In this document: positions 26,336 to 34,849 of the stretch, piece after piece
Numbering within the stretch: position 1 is the stretch's first letter
How the letters are laid out: each line of letters opens with the position of its first letter
Assembly: GCA_016935335.1 (NCBI GenBank)
Contig: JAFGRE010000221.1
Location: 1 to 36,597 of the forward strand
Source of the DNA: Deltaproteobacteria bacterium
GTDB lineage: Bacteria; Desulfobacterota; WTBG01; JAGOGO01
Reading direction: 5' to 3'
Length of the DNA: 36,597 nucleotides
Notes under the pieces: generated by a model
What the model saw: only the letters and a program-made list of their open reading frames with translations
Told to the model about the DNA's origin: nothing
Database searches by the model: none
Program-made: the position numbers and the translations under genes

Positions 26336-27532
26336 TTACGCAAGTACGTTACCAGGGAGGTGCAATTGCTCCTTCCATGGCAAGCCGTATCGATTTAAAC
26401 ACGCCATAAAAGAATTGGGATCGAATTCTTCTACGTTAAAAACTCCTTTACCTCTCCAGGTCTTGTTGAGCATCAGTAGCGCCCCGATCATAGCAGGAAC
26501 TCCGGTTGTATACGACACTGCCTGCGCTTTAACCTCCTTGTAGCACTGAGCATGGTCACAGATGTTGTACACAAAGTATTCTCTCGGCTTTGCGTCTTTG
26601 ATCCCGCGGATCATACAGCCGATACAAGTCCTCCCTTTATAAGTAGGGGCAAGTGAAGATGGATCAGGTAACAGCCTCTTCAGGAACTGAAGCGGAACAA
26701 TCTTATGCCCCTCAAAGTCAACGGGGTCAATACCGGTCATGCCTACATTTTGCAGGACTCGAAGATGGGTAAGATACTCATTAGAAAAGGACATCCAGAA
26801 TCGCATGCGCTTAATATGGGGAATATTCTTAACAAGGGATTCCATTTCTTCATGATACAACAGGTACATCTCGGTCGTACCGACCGCCGGAAGATCAAAT
26901 GGTCGGTGGATACTTAAAGGTTCAGTTTCAAGCCACCGGCCATTCTCATAATATTTACCCTTGCCGGTGACTTCTCTGATATTGATTTCCGGATTAAAGT
27001 TGGTGGCGAAGGGATGCCCGTGCTCTCCGGCGTTACAATCAACAATATCGACATAATGAATTTCATCGAAATGATTTTTCTGAGCATAGGCGCAGAAGAC
27101 GTTCGTCACTCCCGGATCGAACCCACACCCCAATAACGCCATAATTCCCTGATCTTTGAATTTTTCATGAAACGCCCACTGCTGCTTATAGCAAAAAACA
27201 GCCGCTTCCGGGGATTCGTAATTAGCAGTATCCAGGTAGTCGGTTTTCGTTCTGAGGCAGGCTTCCATAATCGTAAGGTCTTGATACGGCAGTGCGGTAT
27301 TGATAACCAAATCCGGCTCGACGTTTCGAATTAAAGCAACCACCTGTTCAACCTCATCCGCATCAACCCGCGCCGTCCTGATGGGCTTATTAAGTTGATT
27401 CTTGATCGTTTCACATTTTTCAATGGTCCGGCTCGCCAGAATGATCTCCGAAAAAACCTCTGGAACCTGAGCACATTTGTGTGTTACCACGCCCCCCACA
27501 CCGCCGGCTCCGATTATCAAAACTGTGCTCAT
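26336..27532 (-). CDS. Carboxynorspermidine dehydrogenase (saccharopine dehydrogenase family)
   Basis: A 398-residue enzyme of the saccharopine dehydrogenase family. It condenses aspartate semialdehyde with a diamine (diaminopropane or putrescine) using NADPH to give carboxynorspermidine or carboxyspermidine, the substrate of NspC. The N-terminal Rossmann motif is VLIIGAGGVGGVV, followed by IILASRTIEKCE. DLVINTALPYQDLTIMEACL and GCGFDPGVTNVFCAYAQ are typical of this subgroup, as are the HGHPFATNFNPEINIREVTG region and the C-terminal YTTGVPAMIGALLML. A GTG four codons upstream opens the frame, but the ATG at 27532 with GAGG 6 bases before it starts the conserved fold. Its position directly before nspC supports the assignment over lysine metabolism. 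Confidence 0.93.
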   Translation of the reverse strand: MSTVLIIGAGGVGGVVTHKCAQVPEVFSEIILASRTIEKCETIKNQLNKPIRTARVDADEVEQVVALIRNVEPDLVINTALPYQDLTIMEACLRTKTDYLDTANYESPEAAVFCYKQQWAFHEKFKDQGIMALLGCGFDPGVTNVFCAYAQKNHFDEIHYVDIVDCNAGEHGHPFATNFNPEINIREVTGKGKYYENGRWLETEPLSIHRPFDLPAVGTTEMYLLYHEEMESLVKNIPHIKRMRFWMSFSNEYLTHLRVLQNVGMTGIDPVDFEGHKIVPLQFLKRLLPDPSSLAPTYKGRTCIGCMIRGIKDAKPREYFVYNICDHAQCYKEVKAQAVSYTTGVPAMIGALLMLNKTWRGKGVFNVEEFDPNSFMACLNRYGLPWKEQLHLPGNVLA

Positions 27533-27684
27533 ATTCTCCCTCACTAACTTTTTAAGGATTGACTAATTATGCAGGATCGCCTTTTTCGAAGTGCCCTTGC
27601 GTCTCTCGGCGAAACGATGATCCTTCCAGGAACCCGCTCCCCGCCTCTCCCGATCGTCAGGATATGCACACGGCGCTGAGTGTC

Positions 27685-29244
27685 CTATCGTTGTGCCGGT
27701 TTTCGATAATCGCTGATCTCTTTGCCGATATAACACCGGTTAGGAGCATACATCAGATAATTGTCTTCTTCAAGTCGAAGGTGGTATTTTGCTGCTATCC
27801 GTTTTAACTCTTGACTTTGTTTCTTTGAAATTATCTTCTTCTTTTGAATCGTATGCGCTGTCAAAAGATCTGAAAACGTATCAATGACGTTCCAGAATAT
27901 ATTTTCAACCACCCTATGAATTTCCACATCGAGTTTTAAAAGGAGTTGAACTTTCTTTATGAAGAGCGCATAGCTTCCTTCGCTTTCAATAGTCCCCGTC
28001 AAGCTCTTTACATCAACCTCGACGTCATCTAAGTGATACGCCACAATATCTTCAACCAATGTACCAAGGGATTTTAAAACGAGTTGCGCTTCACCATACC
28101 TCTTCAACCGCTTGCCGGTGCCGTCTGATACGGTTAACGCGGACATAACCGACGCGGCTTTTGTGAAAATCTTGTATTCTTCTCTATTCATAATTGACTG
28201 ATGCAACGCATCCAAAAGAGGCTCAGCCTTTCCCACCGGCAAGCTGAGACCCCCCTCCCAAAACATCCTGAATAATTCCCCGGCATCACCTTCCCCTAAT
28301 TCGAACGTCTTGCGATCATGGCCCAGAGCGAGGGTCGCGATCACGCTTCCAAAAAGACGTTCCAACGCAACATGTCCGCCGGTGAGGGTCTCGAAAAGAT
28401 ATCCCCATTCCCTCCGGTGAAGTCGGAAGAAGTTTCTGATCAACCACAAACTGGCCTGCCCCTCCGCAATAATGTTACCGGCTTTCATCATTGTGGAAAC
28501 GCTGGCGGCAAAGGTCTCTTCCAAGAAGTCAAACCCTCGTTGCAAGCCCAATTTAGATGATAACGATTCCCCAATCCAGACCTCCTGAGTATGGGTAACC
28601 ATGTTTATTTTTGTTTCCGTGAAAGTCATGTGTTCGTCCAGATGAAGCGAAGTCACAAAAAACCGGCTCTGCTGATCGTCGATCTTCTCCGCCACCGCCA
28701 TCATGTCCCGCTTACGCCTTATTCCGTTTCTGAACAGGCTAACCCAGAAAGCATCCGCCACATCTTGTCTGGGTTCTTCTCTTAATTCAAATCTGCTTAC
28801 CGGATTATTTTTCTGGCGTAGAGAGCGATGATCGATCCATTGGGCATCCCCTTTTCTCTTAATATCGTGCCAAAGCCCCATCAATGTTCCCACGCCGCTC
28901 CTCCAATCAGCATGCACTGCCATTTCGAAACCCCGGTTAACGTGTGCCAATACTTTAAAAAATTCATCCTGGAGCCTGTGATAATTTTTGCTCGTATTGA
29001 TCGTCGGATCAATGCCCTTTCTCTTTAACCACGCCTCACACATGAGGGAAAGCGAGTTCTTAAAATAGGCCAGAAACTCCAGATCAACCATCTTGGCGAA
29101 GACGGCTTTTTTCAGTATCTGCACAAGAAAAGGCTTGTGGGGGTCCGGTTCCCATTCTTTACGGAGGGGAACCCATTTCACTATCGAGTTCATAGTCTCA
29201 ACAGGGCCTTGCATGCCCTCACGGCGCACCGTTTCAGATATCAA
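27685..29244 (-). CDS. Hypothetical protein, last gene of an unknown three-gene cluster
   Basis: A protein of about 500-519 residues that I do not recognise. It appears mostly alpha-helical and soluble, with charged helices throughout, many Leu/Lys/Glu, and no signal peptide or clear transmembrane span. Notable stretches are HADWRSGVGTLMGLWHDIKR, FVTSLHLDEHMTFTE and the C-terminal LMYAPNRCYIGKEISDY. The frame opens with TTG at 29244, four bases after an AAAGGAG ribosome binding site; in-frame ATGs at 29214 and 29193 are alternatives. It overlaps the upstream gene by up to 11 bases, indicating translational coupling. The three genes 29823-30245, 29234-29845 and 27685-29244 run in one direction and should be considered together. 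Confidence 0.75.
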   Translation of the reverse strand: MISETVRREGMQGPVETMNSIVKWVPLRKEWEPDPHKPFLVQILKKAVFAKMVDLEFLAYFKNSLSLMCEAWLKRKGIDPTINTSKNYHRLQDEFFKVLAHVNRGFEMAVHADWRSGVGTLMGLWHDIKRKGDAQWIDHRSLRQKNNPVSRFELREEPRQDVADAFWVSLFRNGIRRKRDMMAVAEKIDDQQSRFFVTSLHLDEHMTFTETKINMVTHTQEVWIGESLSSKLGLQRGFDFLEETFAASVSTMMKAGNIIAEGQASLWLIRNFFRLHRREWGYLFETLTGGHVALERLFGSVIATLALGHDRKTFELGEGDAGELFRMFWEGGLSLPVGKAEPLLDALHQSIMNREEYKIFTKAASVMSALTVSDGTGKRLKRYGEAQLVLKSLGTLVEDIVAYHLDDVEVDVKSLTGTIESEGSYALFIKKVQLLLKLDVEIHRVVENIFWNVIDTFSDLLTAHTIQKKKIISKKQSQELKRIAAKYHLRLEEDNYLMYAPNRCYIGKEISDYRKPAQR

Positions 29245-29845
29245 ACATCTCCTTTTCGATTTTTTTCGCCCTTTCTTTTATCGCCCGCTGAATCATGCGG
29301 AGTTCCTCTCGGGCCTGTTCTCGAATTTCCTGCGTGATCATCGTTAGGGTTTCTTCATCGTACCGAAGCAGGTCTTCCACCTCCGGTTCAAAATTGCTGA
29401 GCCAGTGACCTGAGAGCCATTCCTCGATTTCGTCACCATCATCCAAAGGAATCTCAACCGGCAGTTCAACCAAAAATGCCAAGTTTACAATGTTTCTCAT
29501 CAGGCCTTCGTCATGGTAAAGAACTGAAGCGTCATTTCTATCCGCAAGAGAAAACGCCACCGCCACTGCTTGTATTGGAAACAATTGCCCCTTCTCGTCA
29601 ATCAACTCCGGGTCGTGAGCAAGAGCCCGGAGAAGCTCTCCTCGAGGCAATTCACATATTACCCAGCCGGTATCACCCCGTGATGTCAACAATCCCAACT
29701 CCTGCGGAGACATCTCCCGATAGAGGCGAACCCGGGTTTCATCAGCGCATTGTGATAAAACAGCCTCCGCTTCCCGAATATCCTTGGCTTTAAGAAACGC
29801 AGCGATGTCGTTTTTGGCCTTCTTATACGCGATTATTTGTCCCAC
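29234..29845 (-). CDS. Hypothetical protein, middle gene of an unknown three-gene cluster
   Basis: A 203-residue protein of unknown family, helical and very acidic in the middle (IPLDDGDEIEEWLSGHW), ending in a long charged helix (ITQEIREQAREELRMIQ onward) that may form a coiled coil. The first half (IAAFLKAKDIREAEAVL, then LYREMSPQELGLLTSRG) resembles helical repeat segments. The frame is open to 29908, but I choose the GTG at 29845 because AAGGA lies 8 bases upstream and it reduces the overlap with the preceding gene to 23 bases. Overlaps at both ends make it very likely that all three proteins are made from one transcript in fixed proportion, perhaps as a complex. No function can be assigned. 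Confidence 0.72.
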   Translation of the reverse strand: MGQIIAYKKAKNDIAAFLKAKDIREAEAVLSQCADETRVRLYREMSPQELGLLTSRGDTGWVICELPRGELLRALAHDPELIDEKGQLFPIQAVAVAFSLADRNDASVLYHDEGLMRNIVNLAFLVELPVEIPLDDGDEIEEWLSGHWLSNFEPEVEDLLRYDEETLTMITQEIREQAREELRMIQRAIKERAKKIEKEMFDI

Positions 29846-30245
29846 GTATGGGTTCCTTCCGATATCTCCACAGAATTGCCAACACCTGAAGAAATTTTTC
29901 CGGATCATTCCTTTTAAGATTTTTCAGGACAATTGCCGTATCTCCGGCAGCACGCACCAAACTGTCGGTCTGCCTGCACGCCGCCCCAAGTGAAATACTG
30001 TTGCTCCAAAGCTTTTTTAACAATTGGTTTGCTTCCGACTTTATGTGGAATTCCCCGACTGTCAGAGCGCAGGCGACATCCTGAGGAAGCATGAATTCCC
30101 CGATCCTTTCCCCGCATTGAACACACCCGCGCAGAAGTTGCCTTCTGAAGTCAAGGACATCCCGCCGACCCTGAACAATTACGTTCGCCGAGACCGATGA
30201 TTCAAATTCTTCAAAAAACTCCGCGATTCTGTTATTGATTCTCAT
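29823..30245 (-). CDS. Hypothetical protein, first gene of an unknown three-gene cluster
   Basis: A 140-residue protein with no recognised domain. It begins MRINNRIAEFFEEFESSVS, has one C-x-x-C pair (RGCVQCGERIG, about residues 40-50) that could bind metal or be redox active, and is otherwise mainly helical. No signal peptide is seen. The ATG at 30245 lacks a good ribosome binding site, and the same frame stays open upstream for about 40 codons without any start codon. It is the promoter-proximal gene of the cluster; the next gene starts inside its last 23 bases. Confidence 0.65.
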   Translation of the reverse strand: MRINNRIAEFFEEFESSVSANVIVQGRRDVLDFRRQLLRGCVQCGERIGEFMLPQDVACALTVGEFHIKSEANQLLKKLWSNSISLGAACRQTDSLVRAAGDTAIVLKNLKRNDPEKFLQVLAILWRYRKEPIRGTNNRV

Positions 30246-30718
30246 TCGTCGTGGGCCGCCACATCCCCTCTTCGTTTTACCACAATTATTGCTGCTTGTT
30301 GCATTAAATGAGGACGGAATACTGCTTCTTGGTGCTTGGATTTGCTTTGATCATTCTTTTCCTGAGTACACCATGATATGCCCGATGCTAACTTCCGCTT
30401 TCATGGTTGCCAGGACGAAGACACGGCGGAGAAGTAAAAAAGTTCAATAATTATAAAGAAGTAAAAAGCTCAAGCCATGAAATGAACGGTCGGCTGAAAC
30501 CATATCTAGAGGTGCAAGATTACGGATTTTAAACCCTGTTGTCAAGTCGTTTCGACCCATCCCTCGCGCATCCCTCCAGGAATTTCGCTGAGGGTGCTGC
30601 AAAAAAACAACAAAGCACAATCCTCACCGAAGGCCCCTGAAATCAGATATTCCCTTCGGGTAAACCCTTTAGTATTACCAACGTCTAATTCAAGGGAAGA
30701 AAAAAAGGAGCGGACGCC
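30246..30718. other. Intergenic region between divergent transcription units, no gene seen
   Basis: It separates the minus-strand unknown cluster from the plus-strand envelope module and should hold both promoters, but I cannot point to a convincing one. An inverted repeat with a 7-bp stem (CCGAAGG at 30627-30633, CCTTCGG at 30653-30659) and a 19-base loop lies about 60 bases before the start of the DUF6600 gene, in its likely leader. A second weak repeat (GTGCT and AGCAC) flanks an A-rich run near 30595-30620. There is no tRNA-like T-loop. Confidence 0.35.
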
Positions 30719-32773
30719 ATGAACATCATCATTAAGTTTTTTGCAGCAATCATTACTGGGGCCTGTTCTCTGATTCCCCTGCTCATCTGGCCGGCTTCTT
30801 CGTATGCCTACGACGACGGGGCAATTCTCGTTGGCAAGATAGCCTGCGTTGAAGGGCAGGTGCTCCGCTATGTGCCGGAGGAGAACGACTGGGTCACCAC
30901 CGTCGAAGACACTCCCTTTGGCGTGGAAGATGTACTCTATTCTTCCTATGACGGAAAAGCGGAGATCATTTTGCCCAACAATACCTGGATAAGGGTAGAC
31001 GGCGACACCCAGATCGAGCTTAATGCCCTTACAAACGATCTGACCGAGATTTACCTCGATTCAGCCACAGCTCGCCTCTACAACAAAAGTCCCGGCACCG
31101 TCATCAAGGCGGTTAGTGCCTTCGGCTCCCTTGAGGCTTCCGGGGGCGTCATCGTTGATCTTTACGTGGCCGATGGTGCAATAGAAGTAATCGCCCTTAA
31201 GGGAACGGCCATATTTTCCCACAGTATCGACAACACCCGCCATGAAGTGATCGCCGGCTCGTCTTCCATTATTGCGGATAAGGGTTCAGTGACCGCCGGC
31301 GGGGCATATGTTGCCTCGGGGTGGGATAGCTGGAACAGAGAGAGGGACCGGCTGTGGGCGGAGAGGATGAGGGAAAGCCGGGAATCCTCCGTGAATCTGC
31401 CCCCGAGCCTGCGGGATGAAGCCTATGTGCTGGATACGTACGGCAGATGGGAAGATGTTTATTATGATGACGCTTATTACCGTCTCTGGCGTCCCGTCCG
31501 GGTCGACATCGGATGGGCACCCTTCACGATGGGCAGATGGACGCTATGGTGCGGCGACCATACCTGGATCCCCTGCGAGCCGTTCGGATACGTTACTCAC
31601 CACTACGGCAATTGGATATGCACCGATGGTTTGTGGTACTGGGCTCCCCCGGTTAACCGAGTATCGCTGAAGACCGGCCATCACTTCCTTAATATCGGAT
31701 ACGGATGGTATCCGGGAAGAGTGGCCTGGCTTCACTCCGGGGTCCATGTCGGCTGGGTTCCTCTGGCACCTTCTGAGCCTTATTACTGCCACCGCCGCTG
31801 GGGGAGGCACTCGGTAGTAATCAATGACGTCGCCATACGTCACTTTGACAATCATCCGGAACGATACAGAAACCACCGTCGTGCGACAATAATTGACCGG
31901 GATAATTTATACCGCCTCAGAAGCTATGAAAAGGCGAGGGTTAAAAATGTCCGACCCGCCACGTTGACTAAAACGTACCGAGCGACGCCGGTCCTTCAAA
32001 ACGCACACCTGACGAATCAAAGCTGGAACGTAAAACAGTTCTCTTTTACCACTGATCCTCCCCGGCGGAAGCCGGATCGAGCAGTGACTGAAAGAATCAC
32101 CCACGGCCGGACAGTGCAACCGAACACTGGGCTTGGCAACACCGGTAATTATCGAAAAAACGGAACCGATGCCGCACTCGTTAAACCCGTAGCGAAGGGT
32201 CGAAAGTACGGCAACCGGCAAGATCCCGAAACGATTAAGTTTTCTGCGGTTAAAACAAGCAATGCCGACGGCAGGATGAGGGTGGAGAGCCGGGATTTAT
32301 CACACAGCACCACGATAAACCGGAAAGAACCGCCCGCCCCGAAAGTCTCAAACCGGACAACGATCGTACCCGGCGACCGCCGGCAAAGCGGGAGTAAAAC
32401 GGAAATGACTAAAAAATCTGTTCCTCCGGTGGCGGAGCGCCGGAAAATAGAGAACGTCTACAAAATGCAAACCGCAAAACAAACCTATCGCCGTTCGGGC
32501 CAAAAGCCGCCACCGCAAGAGGGCAAGGCTTCGTCTGTCTTCCAAACGTATCAATCGTACGGGAATACGGGGGCAAGTCCGCTGCTACGGAATGAGCAAA
32601 CCCGTGATCGTCAATCGGAACAGAAACCACCCTCCGCGACCTCTCGGACAATGAAAACCGATAACCATCGAAAGACCAACATCGGCGCATCGAGACGGGT
32701 CGGTACCGGCTTTAAATCCGGAGTCGGTTTCATAACGGAAGGGGGCAACGGCAACCGTCTTGGCCGACGGTAA
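30719..32773 (+). CDS. Secreted FecR-domain/DUF6600 protein
   Basis: A 684-residue exported protein. Residues 1-30 are a signal peptide, with probable cleavage after SSYA. Residues about 35-200 look like a FecR-type beta domain (GKIACVEGQVLRYVPEEN, then WIRVDGDTQIELNAL). Residues about 220-400 are rich in Trp, Tyr and Gly with repeats of the type GRWEDVYYDD, GRWTLWCGDHTWIPCEPFGYV and HYGNWICTDGLWYWAPP, which fits DUF6600. The last 270 residues are basic, low in hydrophobics and probably disordered (many Thr, Arg, Lys, Asn, Gln). AAGGAG lies 8 bases before the ATG. It is probably periplasmic or surface associated. The ECF sigma and anti-sigma genes start 365 bases downstream on the same strand; a regulatory link is inference. 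Confidence 0.85.
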   Translation: MNIIIKFFAAIITGACSLIPLLIWPASSYAYDDGAILVGKIACVEGQVLRYVPEENDWVTTVEDTPFGVEDVLYSSYDGKAEIILPNNTWIRVDGDTQIELNALTNDLTEIYLDSATARLYNKSPGTVIKAVSAFGSLEASGGVIVDLYVADGAIEVIALKGTAIFSHSIDNTRHEVIAGSSSIIADKGSVTAGGAYVASGWDSWNRERDRLWAERMRESRESSVNLPPSLRDEAYVLDTYGRWEDVYYDDAYYRLWRPVRVDIGWAPFTMGRWTLWCGDHTWIPCEPFGYVTHHYGNWICTDGLWYWAPPVNRVSLKTGHHFLNIGYGWYPGRVAWLHSGVHVGWVPLAPSEPYYCHRRWGRHSVVINDVAIRHFDNHPERYRNHRRATIIDRDNLYRLRSYEKARVKNVRPATLTKTYRATPVLQNAHLTNQSWNVKQFSFTTDPPRRKPDRAVTERITHGRTVQPNTGLGNTGNYRKNGTDAALVKPVAKGRKYGNRQDPETIKFSAVKTSNADGRMRVESRDLSHSTTINRKEPPAPKVSNRTTIVPGDRRQSGSKTEMTKKSVPPVAERRKIENVYKMQTAKQTYRRSGQKPPPQEGKASSVFQTYQSYGNTGASPLLRNEQTRDRQSEQKPPSATSRTMKTDNHRKTNIGASRRVGTGFKSGVGFITEGGNGNRLGRR

Positions 32774-33138
32774 CGGAAAACGCACAACCGCAGCCGTCCC
32801 AGGAATAAAGAAATCGACTTACATGGCATCGTATGCGCCCGTTACGGGGAGGTGTGGTTTGATGAGAGTATTGTGCGTAACCGGTTCATATAAAGGTTTT
32901 GGAGACGATTTTTACGAGTACCGATTAAACGTGGCGCTTCCCGATTGTAAATTATTTTTCCCTTATGCTATAAATGATCAAGACTTTTATACTTGTCTGC
33001 GGAATTCTTGCACCCCGGAGAGCATGCAGCCGGAAGCAGATATATTTCGACTGAAAAGCACCCATCGAACCTCATATGCCAGCATCGATCGTTGACCAGG
33101 AAGAGCAGGAACGTGACGCCCCGGGGGGAAGACTCACT
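32774..33138. other. Intergenic region upstream of the ECF sigma gene
   Basis: This stretch probably contains the sigma factor promoter, but no -35/-10 pair stands out. A frame from the ATG at 32862 to 33095 (about 77 codons) is present. It has only a weak AGG upstream, and its product (MRVLCVTGSYKGFGDDF at the start) matches nothing I know. It also runs close to the sigma gene, so I do not call it a gene. Confidence 0.3.
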
Positions 33139-33735
33139 ATGGTCCAAAAAGATGAGGCACTGGTCGCCCGCGCACAAAAACACGATCAACAAGCGATTGA
33201 AGAACTGATCAACCGTTACCAGGACAGGGCATATGCCATAGCCTATCACATGTGTTCCGGAGACAGCGAAGAGGCACAGGATATGACCCAGGAAGCCTTC
33301 TTAAAGATGTTCGGGAGTATTGGCAAGTTTCGCGGAACCTCCTCATTCTACACGTGGTTTTATAGGATTGTAGTGAACACCTGCCTCGACGAAAGAAGAC
33401 GCCGCCGGAGAAAGGAACGAATCTTCTCGTTCCGGCGACCTGATCGAGGGAATGATGACCCCGCTAAAGACGTGTTTGAAGAGGAACCTGATCGAAGGGG
33501 AGATGCGAATCCTCTCGATGTACTAAGCGGGGAGGAGTTGGGCCGGGAGATCCGAAAAGCCGTGCAGTCCCTGCCCGAAAAGCAGCGAACTGCCTTTCAA
33601 CTTAAAGTATTTCATGGCCTGAGCATCCGTGAAATCGCTCTGGTGATGAATTTAGCTGAAGGGACCATAAAAAACCATCTTTTCCGGGCAACCCATTTTA
33701 TGCAAAAAGCCCTCGGGCAATGGATGACGCCGTAA
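33139..33735 (+). CDS. ECF-type RNA polymerase sigma factor (RpoE-like)
   Basis: A 198-residue group 4 sigma factor. Region 2 covers about residues 8-80, with ALVARAQKHDQQAIEELINRY, the core-binding and -10 recognition segment DMTQEAFLKMFGSIGKF, and SSFYTWFYRIVVNTCLDERRRRR. A charged linker (about 90-130) follows. Region 4 (about 135-195) has LPEKQRTAFQLKVFHGLS and the helix-turn-helix IREIALVMNLAEGTIKNHLFRA. It should direct RNA polymerase to -35 elements of a small regulon. The frame is open from an ATG at 33076, but I prefer the ATG at 33139: it starts the conserved region and has a G-rich ribosome binding site. The anti-sigma gene follows after 13 bases. Confidence 0.92.
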   Translation: MVQKDEALVARAQKHDQQAIEELINRYQDRAYAIAYHMCSGDSEEAQDMTQEAFLKMFGSIGKFRGTSSFYTWFYRIVVNTCLDERRRRRRKERIFSFRRPDRGNDDPAKDVFEEEPDRRGDANPLDVLSGEELGREIRKAVQSLPEKQRTAFQLKVFHGLSIREIALVMNLAEGTIKNHLFRATHFMQKALGQWMTP

Positions 33736-33748
33736 AGGAGATGATATC

Positions 33749-34297
33749 ATGAAACCGTGTCCTGCTTTTAAAGAAACATTGCTCCTTGACATCTATGGGG
33801 AATTAGATCACGACCATCTGTCGGATTGGGAAAGGCATCTGGAATCGTGTGAAGCCTGCCGCCGGGAAAAAGACCGGCTTTTAAGCATGCTCCATACAGT
33901 GAAAACCGGCCTGCCGACGCCGTCTCTGTCCTTCGTAGCGGCTGAGAAAATTTCCGGTTCCGTTATGCGTAAACTGGTTGAAGGACGCACTGATGCACGG
34001 TGGTGGCAACTTTTCGCAGGGCAACACCGGCTGGTTCCCGCTCTGGCAACCACATTCTTGGTCATTGCAGTTTCGACGTGGTTCTTCTTGAGAGAATTCC
34101 AACCTTCACATCCGTTTTTTCAAAATGCCGCCCATATCACGGCTAATGAACAGATGCCTATCGATGACCTGGAAGTGATCAAAAACATGGACCTTCTCAA
34201 GGAAATGGATACTATCGAAAAACTTGTTACGTTCGTTGAGGAACCGGAATATGGAAGCCTTAATGACTATGAACGGCAATGCATCTCCTATGGTTAA
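33749..34297 (+). CDS. Zinc-finger anti-sigma factor, membrane anchored
   Basis: A 182-residue anti-sigma factor. Residues about 4-45 hold the zinc-binding anti-sigma motif H-x3-C-x2-C (H30, C34, C37) in RHLESCEACRREKDRLLSML, which would hold the partner sigma factor inactive in the cytoplasm. One transmembrane helix is predicted near residues 94-113 (LVPALATTFLVIAVSTWFFL). The C-terminal 65 residues would be periplasmic and are acidic (PIDDLEVIKNMDLLKEMDTI). The ribosome binding site AAGGAG lies 8 bases before the ATG. The pairing with the sigma gene, 13 bases apart, is the standard arrangement. The last 47 bases overlap the next gene. The triggering signal is unknown but is probably sensed in the envelope. 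Confidence 0.88.
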   Translation: MKPCPAFKETLLLDIYGELDHDHLSDWERHLESCEACRREKDRLLSMLHTVKTGLPTPSLSFVAAEKISGSVMRKLVEGRTDARWWQLFAGQHRLVPALATTFLVIAVSTWFFLREFQPSHPFFQNAAHITANEQMPIDDLEVIKNMDLLKEMDTIEKLVTFVEEPEYGSLNDYERQCISYG

Positions 34298-34787
34298 TCA
34301 TAGGTACGGGACGATTAAATCCTTGCGCCGATGGAGTTTCGCTATGATCTGCGGGGTGGGGGTGCTGCTGTGCTCTTCCCCCTCGGCACTCTGCACCCCG
34401 ATGGGATTTTTTAAAGGCAATAGCGACCAAGCCGATCAGGCATACAGGGGAGCGAGGATCCACCCCCCCCTGCTCGTAGCAGGCGGTGCATCTTCCGGAA
34501 AGAGAGGGAAAAACCAGACTCTCTGGCCGTCGGATGAAGGTAATCTGGATAAGAAAATTCAGGAGTGGGAGTCGCTGCCGCCGGAGCAGAAAAATATCCT
34601 CCGCCACAGGATGAACCGCTGGAAAGAGCTTCCCCCTGCGGAGCGAAAGTTGTACCGGAAACGGTACGATCAGTTACAGACCCTTCCCCCTCATGAGCGC
34701 CAAAGGATCCACAAAAAGCTCGACAACTGGAATAACCTGACCCCCGAGGAAAAAGAAGAAATACTTCGAAGATTCCGCACCCCCTGA
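34251..34787 (+). CDS. DUF3106 domain protein, exported
   Basis: A 178-residue protein with an N-terminal hydrophobic segment that looks like a signal peptide or anchor (WSFAMICGVGVLLCSSPSAL, preceded by basic residues). The C-terminal 70 residues form the DUF3106 repeat, in which similar helices recur: WESLPPEQKNILRHRM, WKELPPAERKLYRKRY, QTLPPHERQRIHKKL and NNLTPEEKEEILRRF. These repeats look like short helical hairpins and resemble zinc-resistance-type periplasmic proteins; that comparison is inference. The start is the ATG at 34251 (GAGG 9 bases upstream), 47 bases inside the anti-sigma gene, suggesting translational coupling. An eight-C run (34463-34470) lies in the coding sequence. Confidence 0.83.
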   Translation: MEALMTMNGNASPMVNHRYGTIKSLRRWSFAMICGVGVLLCSSPSALCTPMGFFKGNSDQADQAYRGARIHPPLLVAGGASSGKRGKNQTLWPSDEGNLDKKIQEWESLPPEQKNILRHRMNRWKELPPAERKLYRKRYDQLQTLPPHERQRIHKKLDNWNNLTPEEKEEILRRFRTP

Positions 34788-34849
34788 GGCACTCGGCGTT
34801 GGTTCCAGGCACTTCTTTCTGCAGGCAGGTTCCGGGCGAACATCTCCCT

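Noticed and set aside
30235-30450. Hydrophobic 71-codon plus-strand frame upstream of the DUF6600 gene
   Set aside because: It starts inside the opposite-strand gene's first codons and has no clear ribosome binding site.
32862-33095. Possible small gene before the ECF sigma factor
   Set aside because: Weak ribosome binding site, unfamiliar product, and it overlaps the extended sigma frame; not enough support.
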